A stretch of DNA of 64,000 bases from Paralichthys olivaceus (taxonomy: Eukaryota; Chordata; Actinopteri; Pleuronectiformes; Paralichthyidae). The notes under the pieces were generated by a model, which searched no databases, was not told the DNA's origin, and saw nothing but the letters and a program-made list of their open reading frames with translations. The translations under genes and the position numbers were made by a program. Location: contig NC_091107.1 of the NCBI RefSeq assembly GCF_024713975.1, positions 16,805,001 to 16,869,000 on the forward strand, given 5' to 3'. Below, piece by piece: positions 50,481 to 62,680 of the stretch (positions within the stretch are counted from its first letter, which is position 1; each line of letters opens with the position of its first letter).

Positions 50481-52383
50481 TGTGTTCTGTGTGTGTGTAC
50501 TCAGAATAGTCTGACTAAACTTGGGTGAATAGCATGTTTATTATCCTCAGGATTTGTGGAGGAGTCTGTGAATCACATGCTTCACAGCTAACAAATACCT
50601 ACATGCTGATTTAGACGAGGGCCTCGAATCAGCAGTGAAACGAAGCAGCTGAATGTGAGATTATTTAAAGAGGCTTTGCCACTCTGACAACTGTGTAACA
50701 TGGTTAAATGAAAACAAATACTGAATTCAAATCCTGCTTTTTTTCTTGACCTGCATGTTACAATTATAAACATCTGAGAAACTCTAAAGATGATCTGAGC
50801 CAAGCGCTGCAGTTCTACATATGTGTTCACTATCTAGATGATTATGCAAGAAACTTCATACAAAAGTGTTTATCTGAGCAGGGGAACAGATTAGCTGAAG
50901 TGTTTAATTACCAGCACTGTGGTTAATAATTAAATGAACAGCTAATCCTCAAGTAACTGTGTTGAAACTTGATTAAAAAATAGTTCAAATGTGAAAGATG
51001 AACAAAGATTTCCGAGCTTCTGTCTGACTACTGACATATTCACTCATATTTGTTTAGTTAATTATCACCTTATTTAATCCCCATTCTGGTGATGGGCTGT
51101 ATAATACATTTATTGCAATTATTTACTCTGTATTTTATATTGTCAATTATTTTCCTCAGAACTGTCTGTCTTATGATAATGATTTATCATGCATGAAATA
51201 ACCATGATAATAATACTGGTTAAATGCCTTATACACAAATCAAATTCACAAAATACTTAACAAAAGAAAAAATAATAATTGTGTGTGTTTCCAAAATAGC
51301 ACATAGATTCAGTGTGTTAGTTCATGGGGTGAGAGTAACACATATTGTGTTCTGAGTGGCTGTGGTTGTGCAGACAGCCACATGATGGCGTCATTAGACA
51401 GCTTAGTTTCATTGCCAACACTACATGTATTTATGGGTGCTGCTTTAGAGGCTGTTCCCCACCATTAAAGTCTTTTGTCTTTTTTGTTAATTATGTGTTT
51501 AAATTCATATTGTGCTGTTTTTTAATAAGTCTAATTATCTATATGTAATTTCCTTTGATAGTTTCTCTCTAATTTAATATTTATATCTAAATGAATTAGT
51601 TGGTTATGGGAATAACTATGATAATATGTTCCTGCATCACTTGATTAAAGACCTAACACTTAAATTGCAGAGTTGTTTAATGATCATTTTGCGTCCATTA
51701 GTACATCTACCTCCTCCCTGTCTCATTTGATAATTATTTCTGAATATTAAATGTAACTAATTCATACTAATGGAATGATCTCAGATGTTTGCAACACAAC
51801 ATATTTTTGTACCTTCAGTTTGGTGAACACAAGAGACCATAAAAGCAGTTTTTCACCATAGAATGATATATTTTGAGTTAATAAAGAAGACATCTCCAGC
51901 CATGCAACAGGAAATTAAGGATGGAGACTCTGAACAAATCCATTGTCACATATAACCTGCAAGAATCTCTCCTCCACTGTGGACGAGGGAGGATTGGTAA
52001 TGTGGAAGATACATGTACAGATCCAGGTCTTGATCTATAACTGATCAAAGCTATGAGCTTTTTTCCCTGAAAAAATGAACCCCCCACCCCAACAATTCTC
52101 CTGCTCTTAAATATTAGTGGAGAGATTTTAAGTGTGAGGAACCACAGAGGCAGCAGACAAATGTTTCTTAGCATATATCAACATTTACAGTTCAGTTACG
52201 TCTCTGGTTTAGCTCCTTATGGACACTGACGTATGTTCCTTTGTGCAACGAATGGAAGGATTTTTTTTAGTACTTGGGAAATTTTCTGTTGACATTAAAC
52301 TGCCACCCCCCCCCCGAGGGCTTTGAGGAACAGGTTTCTATCTGAAAAACAGTAGACGATGCTGTTGCAACAGAGCAGGGAAA

Positions 52384-52389
52384 TTTATT
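52384..52389 (-). terminator. mpp1: Polyadenylation signal for mpp1
   Basis: TTTATT on the + strand reads AATAAA on the - strand, about 600 bases after the mpp1 stop. A C-rich run lies about 70 bases further downstream in transcript direction. Likely 3' end near 52,365. Confidence 0.5.
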
Positions 52390-52982
52390 TTCTGTTTGAA
52401 AGTGCCTTTACAGTATCCCATGAGGTATACAATTTTTTATGAGATCAGACAAGAAAGGATGTCACTGACTGACTGAAAGGTTTTGTGTAAGAGGACATTG
52501 TCTCAGAATGGAGTTACACACACTGCATGGACAGACAGTTTCAGAATATCAACTTCATGGCACAGTTTAATGAGGATGAAGAGAAAGAATCCAGAATCGA
52601 TGTTTTACATGACAAAATCCTTATTTAAAAGTGAGGATTTCATTCACAGTTGTGGTCCTATTTTGCATTCGCTCGCGTTCCAAGCATCACAAAAGGTGTG
52701 CGGCACCAAAACTATCCCAAAAGCCTGAAGCACAAACATATAAACCACCAAAATAAAACATCCCTGGTGAGGTTCTCCACTTTCTAAAATAAACCTTTCT
52801 ACATATTGCTTATTTTTTTGGATGCACTTGTGGAAAAAATCTCTGTGACAATCAACATTAACCAAATAGTAAAACCCCAAACACGACTGGGAGATCACTA
52901 ACTGAGAGGTTTCAGGTAAGTGAGAGTGATATTGCACTGCTTTTCATCAAACTAAAGGTGCTACACTGGAGCCGGACGGCCG

Positions 52983-55900
52983 TCAGTACACCCAAGATAC
53001 AGGCACCCACTGCGGGGTGGAGGTGGCACGCTCCATGGCCTCCTCCACACCTTTGACGCTTTCATCCACGTCGTTGTTGACGAGAACCACATCAAAGAAG
53101 TGTCCGAACGTGGTCAGAATGGCGTCCGACTCTTTCTGGATCATCAGCAGGTTTTCCATCTAGGACACAAGACACAGAGGGTGAGGATGGAGTTTGGTCT
53201 TTGAGGATATTTGAGCATATTCTGATATAGGTGTAGCACCTGGGAAGCTGTGTTGGTCGGAGCGATGAACACCACAAGGGGCGCAAAATCAGCCGTCCGC
53301 AAGAGTTTCAGGGTCTACATTAAAAGATGAAGAGGAGAATTAAGTTTGAGTGTTTCCATTTGGAGCATGCGCAAAACAAAACATTTACAACCTATGGGCA
53401 GTGTTGAAAAATTCAGACTACAATGTTTCCTTTCTTTCCTGAAGACCCTGTAAATGCTGACCTGTGGTTCCACGTCCACCAAGGCGATTTTTTCCTGCTC
53501 ATGGATCTTCTGGATGGTCTCGATTTTGGTGCCAAACATGTTTCCCTGGAAGCTTCCGTACTCCAGCAGCTCATTCCCAGAGATGCACTTGGTCATGGCT
53601 TCGTTGGAGATGAAATAATATTCCTGCCCGTTCTCCTCATCCTTACGCTGGGGTCTGGTGGTGTCTGTGTAGGAAATGAAAGAATAAGAAAAAGGACAGT
53701 TTGGAAACATTTGCTGCTGCTCATGTGGGTAAGCATGTGCGTCTACTTACGTGGTGCTGGGTAGGAAAATTTATCCGGGTATTTGGTCAATAGTGCATTT
53801 TTGATATGTCTCCTTCCTACACCAGGTGCACCTAAAAGGAGCATAATTTTTACTTGCAAGGACATTTTTAATCAAATATTAACTTTTGCATCTGCACAGA
53901 AATTGATATAACACCTAAAAATTATTTAAAATATTTATAATATTTACACAAAAATCATATACTATAGATATATTAGATATATTGTGAAGTTCCAAAAACA
54001 TATGTTGACATTTTTCAGTGAGGATGATCAGACATTATTTTATTTTTAAGAATATGAAATTATTGATATATCCAAATTTGGAAACTCACCAATTAGCACA
54101 AGTGTTTTTCTTTTAAAAGCCGGGAGCCGAACAACCTCCTCATAAGAAATCACATCCAGTTGATCAAAAACTGTAAAAGAAGAGATTTTATGTCAGATAA
54201 AATCACATGACAGCACATCTGAGAGGAAGTGCAGTAAGAGATTCCAGTGAGACACTCACTGGAGCTGTGCTTGGCCAGGTACTTGTCTTTGCACTTCTTC
54301 TTCTTCCCAAACGGGCTGCAGGACTGACTGCCCTCTCTGGCCTTGCTCTTACTGGCCACCCTCCTGCAGCACAAACACAGATTTAGCACAAGCCGGGAAC
54401 AGTTCACACAGTTCGGAGGTCTTTGGCTTGGGATGTTAAGCACTTCAGGATTAATTGTCACATTGTATGACGGAGCTGTTTACCATTCTTGGAGCTCTGG
54501 GGAAGGTATTAGTCCAGCGAAGTCCGCAGTGTTGCTCTCCACTCTGCCCTGCCACCAGTTGGGATCCTGTTTGTTGATGATCTGAATGATGTCACCAGTT
54601 TTAAACTTCAGTCCAGCCTCTTTGCATGGGATGAGGTCATCCTTGGTGGGGTCATAGTCAAACTGGGCCCTCATGTACATCTGAATTTCAGAGCAAATAT
54701 TTTGAATTTAAAAGTGGAAATATCTGGTGTTTGGAACTGAAATGTATATATACCCTTCCCCATGTGATTAATAATCTCCTATTGCCAACTGTAGCTCAGC
54801 TTTAGATACAGTCACTGATAGAAATGTGTTTGTTACAGCTGAGCAAAAATTAGTTTTACTTTTTTCCATTTTTTTTTCTATCTCTGAATGAATTGGGGCA
54901 TTTTCTCAAGTTATGATTTGCCTGTTAAGCCAGATTCTTGCAGGGAAAATGTTTTTTTATGAATAATTGTTGTGAAGGGATAAATGCGCCTGAATTATAA
55001 CTCGAATGGAGATACAGGTTCAACATTTTGTTTTTCTTAATGGTTTAAGCCATAAAAATGGGATACATGTTGAACACATGTTCAAAACCCCAACAACTCC
55101 TGTCTAACAATGGGTTGTGTGACAATGCACAAAATATAATTTTCTATAAACATACAGTATACTCATATACCAACCGGACTTCAGTGACTGTGAAAGCATC
55201 ATAGAGATTAAATACTCATCGTGGGTCTTCAGCATGTACTAACAGTATGTTTGGAATCTACAAATGTTAAATAGGAAATTCACCCTCAAACAGAATATAC
55301 ACGTTCATGTCAAGATCTTACACAGTTCAAATTGAAAGAGCAACTTTATCCAAGTGATAGATTCCAGGATTGAAAGTCTATTTGTGCTGCCAACTAATTT
55401 GTTGTCTTTTTAACGTTAACCAATCATTCAGCTAAAAAAGGTTTTGTTTATGGAAACCCAGGATTAGAACATTAACTGCTCTGGGTATATACATTTTATA
55501 TAACGTTTATATATTATAGAGATGAGCTTGAGGACCACGTGTAAACTGTCCGCAGGGTAAATTATTAGTATTGTTAGTAGAGTTCATGAACATTTGTGGA
55601 TTCGTCCAAAGTGTCTCCAGTGGTGGTTATACACAGACACGCTGTGGGAGCACTGGAGTGATCTGGGTCACCAACACTAATGTTCATAGGGGATATAAGT
55701 TTGCAAATTATATTAACTACGCCTACTGATTAATGGACTACAAGCTTTTAAGTCGACTGCTATCACTGGCCACAGCAAAAACAGAAATGAAATCAGTGAT
55801 AAACTGTATTAAGACAAGTACAACATCACCAAATACAATATAATATGCAGGCACATATATTAAAGCTCTTTTAAATCCACGTTTCCTATCACATAGTAAT

Positions 55901-58900
55901 GTCCATGTCCAGCGAGCATTTTTACGCTGCTCGTGATTGGCTGTTGGAGAGAAGGAAGTGTTGTGACCAGTTGATGGCAGAATGAAACATACTACAACAG
56001 TGTTTCAAGTCAAGCTAGCAAAACTAATGTGAGTGATGTTCTTAATTTTATAGTCACCTGGGTTGTTCATTGACTAAAAGAAGATTCACCTAATAAAGAA
56101 CAAAATGCTTTTTTAAACAAAAGGTTTCAGATCAAAGAAAAGATGAAACGAAAAGCAATCAAACCCATCAACACAACGTCCCGTCTGAGTGGAACGCTAA
56201 TGCAACACAATGCAAATGCACAAGTGCTTATTGTGCCACTCATGTTACTACCTCACAGGCCCGGGATCGACTCTGCTGGTTGGAAATGATCTTCATTGTG
56301 ACGACACCATTGGTTTCTTTCTGTGTGTAAAAAAAATAATTACCATTAACCATAGAGCCAAAATATATTTTCTTATCTAAGTTATATGGTATCAACCTAC
56401 CAGAATCTTTTGTAGCTGGTCTACAGTTTGGTTTGTTACACTTTTCCCATTGATTTCTGCTATTTCATCCCCTTCATGTAAGGACCCTGGAGAGAAGAAG
56501 AAACCACAAGTGTACAATGCAGTTGTTATAGTCCAAATATGCACTAGCAACTACTGAGGTAATCATGTTTGAGAATCATTTATAATGCAGCCACTCATCA
56601 GGATATGAGGTAGGCCTCCCCCAGTGCACACACATGCTCCTGCTAAAACTGATCTGCATCCACTGGGACAGAATATTAGAGTCGGACCATTATGGATTTA
56701 TATATATAAATATTGGCAAATGATTCATAAGAAGTCCTTATTAAACCTTTACAACTAAATAATATAATTGAGATTTTATATTTTACAGTTTGCCCACAAA
56801 TAACTAAAAATAAGAAGAAAAAAACACAATTAGAACCAAACTAATATATAGAACTTTCTTCAACCCACTCGCCCAAACATATAAATATGTGATTTTCATA
56901 CCTTGTCTATGGATCATACCCCCATGTAGTATTCTGGCCACAGTGCACCGTTGTTTGTCGTTCAGCTTTAGGGTGACCCCCTACAGGCAAACACACAGAT
57001 AGTGAGGAGGAATCAGCAAAACACAATCCTGGAAATATGCATATATTTTTTGTTGGGGCATGTAAGTGTGTATAAAGGCCGATAGTTCACCATTGGCTCT
57101 GACGGATTCTTTTCAAATGCTACTTCTTTCATCCTGGTCAGGTCTGTACCATTCATGTGTTTCGTGCTGCCGTTGGTGAAAACTTCAGCTCCCTTATTCT
57201 CATATGTTTGCATAGTTGCCTGTTAACAAAAGAAGGAGAGGAAAAAAAGATATTCAACATCTCTTATTTTATCATTATGGAAGGAACTTTGCTTTAATAT
57301 CATGCTGTTAATTTAAAAAAACATTGTTCCAAAGAATCAGTCGGTTCATCTGATCAATAACACACTGGTATTTCCAATAACTGCAGTGAAACCTCTCTGC
57401 TGATGTACGCCAACAGCCATGTTTTATTTGCAGTTTCAACATATGTTCAAGGTTGAAAATTAACCCGGCGTTATAACACCTCATTAACCCCATCCAGGGA
57501 TCTGGTCCACCAGGTTCATGTGGTCATGGATACCACCAGGCTCAACAGGTCATCATCGCATTAATGTAAGGAAACAGATTCTTCTTGGAAAATCTGCATG
57601 AATCAAAGTTTGGTGTGGGAATAAAACAAACAAGCAAATAGTGACTTTGTGGATTCATGTTGTACTTTCACACTGACACTAATGTAATCTGATAGCTGTG
57701 AATCCACCGTCCGCACAGTGTCAACAGAGGTTGTCTCAGTGCTCTGTAGTAAGGTAAGGTAACGAGGGATCATACAAAATAAAAAAGTCCTGGGAAGTAA
57801 ATTAAGTAGATATTCTGTATGTGGACAGCACTCGTGTAACAGAACAATGAATGCACATTATCAAAAGGTTCAGAAAACAGTCACTAAAGCGACATGATGA
57901 CATGCATCAGCACAAAATGTCTGCACAAAAATGACACATCAGCAGTCCTTAAGCAAAAAATAAAAAAAGAAATGCATCTTCCAGCATCAGCACTACTATA
58001 AACCAATAAATGTCATTATCGTCCTCCTCCACCTCTGCCCCACAATACTGCCCATAACAGCAGTTTGGTACAATTGTTCTTGTGTGAGTGCACTGTATAA
58101 AACTGAGGCTATAACGAAATCATGATTTAGTAAACAGTGGCAGACGATCTTGTGATCTAGCAATTTTTGTTTTCCTATTTTTGGATCACTGGAGAATCGA
58201 GACAGGCCTGAGCGTCAGAGGCATGATAGACTGCCGGGTGTTGTTCTGTGAACCATGATAGTTATTTTGCAACACTTGTGCTGTTATATGTCAGGGCTGA
58301 GACCAGGAGGAATCTTTTGGATGAGGCGAACAGATGGAATTACATCCTCACATGAAAGGGCCCTGTACGGCACTACAGATAAAAATCACGACGTAAATCC
58401 AAAGCTTGTTTTACTCGCTATCAAGGAGCAGAGCATTTAAAGCTGCTCCAGAGAAAAGAGGAAATACAGATTTGTGGATCTGTGTCAATGTTTGTAATCT
58501 CATGACTCATGTAACATAATGTGATGAGCCACAAAGCTTAGTGAGCACCTTAAAAGTAGAGCGGCTGGGGAGTCACATAGCCTAATCAATGCAAGTCAAT
58601 GTAATGTCCTCTGAAGTAATTGAGACTGTGTTGGTGGGAATGTGCCCATGACAAACAGGACTAATTATATTCTCATGTAGATGATGTAATGCTCACCCTC
58701 AGCACTGTGAGCAGGTGACAAAGGTCAAATCTAAAGGTTGAATCTTATCACCCTTCACGTGTGTGATTAGATTAGCATTAGCATTAGCATTTAAAAGCCT
58801 TTTACAGTAACTGCGTCTCATCATGGCAATGAAAATGAGCCCCGTAACTTAAAGAGATAGAACACACACAGAACACTTTTCACGTGCTTTGTCACAATGT

Positions 58901-58970
58901 GTTCCAATCTGTGTTAACAGTCAACACGGTGTCAATAGAGCCAGGAAACCCTTTCAGAAACCTGAATACC

Positions 58971-59027
<57 letters not shown>

Positions 59028-61830
59028 GGTGGGGTGGGGTATCAAGAGAATAAACAAACAAATGGATGAAAGGCAGACTGCACTGAGGAGAGAGCGGAGC
59101 GCTTCCTGCTCTGGACGTTTGCTCGTCCTTTTATCTGGGCTAGATCAAGCAGAATGTGACGCTGCATTTCAGACAGAGAATCTCTGGAGGAGATAAATAC
59201 GTTACAAAAACTCGTTTATGCTCTTCTACTTGTTTCCTGAAATTTGGTTCCATCATCTAATACGACTGATTAGGTTACAGTGCAATCGCTCTCTGTCTTA
59301 TCTTTCCGTCATCTTGAGGTGATTTGTTGTTCCAGTCATGAAATATTAATTATTAATCCCTTCAACCCTGTGTAGCATTTAGGGTGGATCTCCATGACAA
59401 CAGGATACGATGTATTGATCACTTAAAGGAACACAAATGAAGATCAATATTGGACCTATATGGGAACTAACAGTGCAGATTAAAGCCCTAAAGGACAAAC
59501 TCGAATCTTAAACAGCTACAGGCTCTTTGAATTGATCAGGAAAATGAAGTAAGACAGTTATTTATCTCATGCTGGGGCTCATGTGACTAAAGCAGGATTT
59601 GTCCAAACTTGTAAGGATTTTAATTTCAGGTCTGACAGGGTGACTGCAGTGTGGCTAAATTAATAGTCATGTACTTGTCCTTGAGTTTAAAGGAAAGAAG
59701 TGCATGTTCTATGTAGGAGTGTTTTTGGAGACAGGACAAAACCACTCTGCAGTAAACAGAGCAGAACAGGCTGAGTCTCGACCAGAATAAAGATAAAGGA
59801 TCCAGAGCTACAGTGAGTCACCCCTGACCTTTCACAGGCTACAGTCTCCACTGAGAAAGAATGCATCATGTGACTTCATTTAAGACAATGATTTCACAAA
59901 TCAGCATCGAGCAGAGGAACAAACTGGCTTGATCACAGCTCAAGGCTATAGAACAAAAAACAAAAGTGCTGATAACAGGAAAGGAGTTTCTTCCCTTCAC
60001 CGTTTCCCTCTGTGGCTCCAGTGCTGACTGTTGAAATTCTTCGAAGTTGTTCAGCACAAAGAGTTCCCTCAGTATCACCGGCTGGCAGATCTGAGCCCGG
60101 AGGCCGTCGAGGATTTTAATTTCACCCCCATGAGAGGGGCTGCGGCTGTTTTAAACTTTGTGGGTTTTCAAGGTGTTTCCCCATGTTGAAGGCACAGTCA
60201 GTTGGCTTTTTAAAACATTATCCTTCCCTCAGCGTGAAAACAAGTTGGAACAAAGGCCTGGCACTGTGTGATGTAGTAAACAACCTGCATGGCGTCCGCT
60301 TCACTGTTGACATTAATTTTTCATCTGCAGCCCCACAGGCAGAATTAAACAGCACTGCTGAAAATGAAAATAAGTTTGTTTACATTCCAAATGTTTTCTA
60401 TTATCCTGCATTACACTGCACTGTCCTGGTGGAAAAAGGCCCATTGATGAACGACGTGACAGTCACATGTTCACATGATTATTAAGGGATTAACAATTAA
60501 TAGCCGATAAATTGTATGGCTCCATGCCACTGTCTTACTGACTCATTCCCCTTCCCTGACATGTGATACAGCCTACGCTTTCTCTAATCTGTCATATGAC
60601 TTCCATAAGCAGTTTTTTGGAGGAAATGCAGAAGTGAAATTTGCCAATGATATGTCTACTGGACTCCAGTTGAGGCTGACTGTGTAATACTAGAGAGGTG
60701 AATGAACTAATATACAGACTTAGATGAGAAAAGACAGATCGACATGTTTATGTAGGAGTGGTAAAAAATATCTGTATTTTGTATTTAGTTATATATATAT
60801 TAAGTTTTGAAGGCACATGTATTTGTTCAAGACTAAAAGGCCCTAAGATGAGACTTAATGATCTTTTTTGTACAATTTTCTCACCTGAGTACGTCTTAAC
60901 CTCTGTGAAACAGACACCGAATTGCAGCAACACGAATCCTGCACTCTACTGGTTTAGGGACATTTTGTGTTCTTCTTCATTAGACAGACTTAGTGATTGT
61001 TATATGATTGTCTAGCAATATATCAATTACCAGAGAATCTGTGTATCGTGATGTTATCGTGAGCCATGTATCACTGCATGTATTGTAAATTGCTAAAGAA
61101 AGTGCAGTGTCGAGCTTGGTGCGATTTGGACAAGCAATCACGATATTTGTTTAGCATTTAGCTATATATAGTTCAAAGCTTTGTCAGTTTATGGCTATTT
61201 CCCATTGAAGTGTGGCTCATGTGGGCAGAGTGTGTTTGTTGAAGGGGAACTAAGATCAGTCTTTTTGAACTTTTTTGTTTGTTTCATCTCACCTTGTCAA
61301 ACTGGCACCAAATTGAATACAAAGCGAATTAATTCACAAATCCTGCACTATACGCCTTTAGGGGCCTTTTATATTCTTCTTTAGTTAGACAGATACCTGA
61401 TGTGGCTTCCAGTATTTATCGATTATCGCAGAATCGCTGTGTCGTGACATTATCATGGGCTGTGTATCGCACATCGTACCCTGTGTTCCCCTGCGATCAC
61501 CCCCCCCCCTAGTTGTGAGTTGTTTGGTGGAGACAGAGCTGGGGTCTATTTTTAGAATCCAAGTCCACGAACAAACATGTCATGTGCCCCCACGATCGCC
61601 ACTTCCCGGAAGCAAACATGCACACCCAAGAAAAACAAAATATGTGGGGGTGCAAAAACAAAAACCCAGGAACAGCTAGAGAGATGTAGATCGACTGCAG
61701 CACGTACCTTGTCACACTTTGGTTTGTTTTGCAGGAGCTGCTCCAGGTAGAGATCGGAGAGGGCAGTCCGCGCGCTGCTGACGGACTCCAGGATGACAGC
61801 AGGTTCGTTCTTACTGGATTTTAACGTCAT
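52983..61830 (-). CDS. mpp1: 55-kDa erythrocyte membrane protein (p55, MAGUK), 12 coding exons
   Basis: Membrane-associated guanylate kinase scaffold; in red cells p55 links protein 4.1 and glycophorin C to the membrane. Exons in transcript order are 61830-61708, 57219-57091, 56980-56902, 56486-56401, 56320-56252, 54680-54484, 54363-54260, 54170-54090, 53831-53751, 53664-53462, 53314-53240 and 53159-52983. The phases join, giving 467 residues (human 466). The N-terminus MTLKSS...[13 protein letters not shown] matches MPP1. The PDZ domain is at about 72-155, SH3 at 165-228, and a basic hook ([17 protein letters not shown], 246-262) matches the protein 4.1-binding segment. The guanylate-kinase-like domain is about 283-452, with a modified P-loop GAPGVGR. 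The terminus is QWVPVSWVY. The donor after exon 10 is GTCAGC. Paralogues MPP2-7 were excluded by length, lack of L27 domains and the N-terminal match. Confidence 0.95.
58585..58650. repeat. Interspersed repeat fragment in mpp1 intron 1
   Basis: ATCAATGCAAGTCAATGTAA followed by a CCTC..AGT block parallels 50,440-50,470. Short remnant. Confidence 0.4.
58979..59022 (+). repeat. (TG)22 microsatellite in mpp1 intron 1
   Basis: Perfect 44-base dinucleotide run, CA on the transcribed strand of mpp1. The surrounding 4.5-kb intron has no exon I can support. Confidence 0.95.
60830..61490 (+). repeat. Diverged tandem duplication in mpp1 intron 1
   Basis: About 60,830-61,090 and 61,240-61,490 share blocks in the same order: ..GAATCCTGCACT / ..AAATCCTGCACT, TTCTTCTT..TTAGACAGA, then CAGA.AATC..TGT.TCGTGA and a GTATC-rich end. 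Between them is GTGCAGTGTCGAGC, which resembles the kdm6b intronic repeat family. Confidence 0.6.
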
Positions 61831-62200
61831 CTTTTCCCCTGTTGGCCGGAAAAAAAAAGATAGAGCAGGAAAAAAAACCCACCTATGAACCCGATGTGCC
61901 CTCCGATCAAGGTCCGCAGGAGGAAGGGCCGGGGATATAATAAAAGCCTGCGGGAGAAGAAACCGCTGATAAGGGCGATGTGATAAAGTGAGTGAGAGTC
62001 CAAGGTTTGGATGAGCTGCAGGGGAGAGAGAGGAATGAGAAGACACCGCTGACAAAGCAAGTAAACATGCGACTGACTGAGAGGGCAGGCTGCTGCTGCA
62101 TTCAGGGGCTCCCTGTCAGCTCCGAAATCACAGCACTCCAGCTCCACAGCGCCACCGCTTTGACCTGGTTGTATTCTCCACACAGTCCCAGGTTTGGCCC
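61831..62200 (-). promoter_or_regulatory. mpp1: mpp1 5' UTR/promoter region with paired GATA motifs
   Basis: Sequence just upstream of the mpp1 ATG. Two TGATAA cores lie on the + strand at 61967-61973 (TGATAAG) and 61981-61986, 14 bases apart and about 140-155 bases upstream of the ATG. They match the WGATAR motif of GATA factors, which fits an erythroid gene. The transcription start is unknown, so these could lie in the promoter or the 5' UTR. Confidence 0.45.
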
Positions 62201-62214
62201 ACATTTACGTGTCT

Positions 62215-62385
62215 GGATCAGAAAGCTGCAGCTGATTAAAAATGCTGCCGGAGTCCTCACTCACACCGAGAAATGGTTCATATCATCGCAGTTCTCCGAT
62301 CATCGCACTGAGATGTAAAGTACTTTGAATGACTTTGTGCTTGAAATGTGCAATCCAAATTAACTTGCCTTGCCTTGCCTTACAT
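62215..62385 (+). mobile_element. LINE (L2-like) 3' fragment with (TTGCC) tail
   Basis: 62,226-62,274 encodes LQLIKNAAGVLTHTEK, which resembles the RLQLIQNAAARVL segment near the C-terminus of fish L2/CR1-type reverse transcriptases. A short degraded stretch and an ACTTGCCTTGCCTTGCCT tail follow. Most of the element is missing. Confidence 0.65.
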
Positions 62386-62429
62386 CCCACATTCAACATA
62401 CTGTATCACGTGCAATAATGGCAATTGGG

Positions 62430-62680
62430 TGGTCCACTCCTGTTTGCCAGATCAGGGCCACAAGTGAGCCATAGCAAAACCACATGTCAATTAAAGGTGA
62501 CACCATTTAACGCATGGGCCAATTTTAGAACTACACCTTGCCTAGAGCACCACGTTTGCCAAAAAGGCCTGCATTTGTTTTTTGATTTGGGCCATCACTT
62601 TAGACTGACATCTAGCTGCCCCAGTGCTATGCATATTATTCTTATGTTTATTTATACTCTGTGTTCTTCATAATATATAT
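62430..62680 (+). repeat. Interspersed repeat with GGGCCA blocks, copy 2
   Basis: Inverted relative to the copy at 49,075-49,400: TGTTTGCCAGATC, GGGCCACAAGT, CATGGGCCAATTTTAG and TTTGGGCCATC are in matching order. Lies upstream of mpp1. Confidence 0.65.

Larger units (their letters stand above)
48131..52360. other. Intergenic region between vamp2 promoter and mpp1 3' end
   Basis: No gene recognised. It holds the repeat at 49,075-49,400, a Tc1-like relic at 49,505-50,045 and a repeat fragment at 50,325-50,480, then AT-rich sequence to a C-rich run near 52,303-52,315. Confidence 0.6.

Noticed and set aside
38869-61518. Shared C-run plus CTAGTTGTG at two distant sites as a possible element boundary
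   Set aside because: Similarity does not extend beyond a few bases on either side, so chance is likely.
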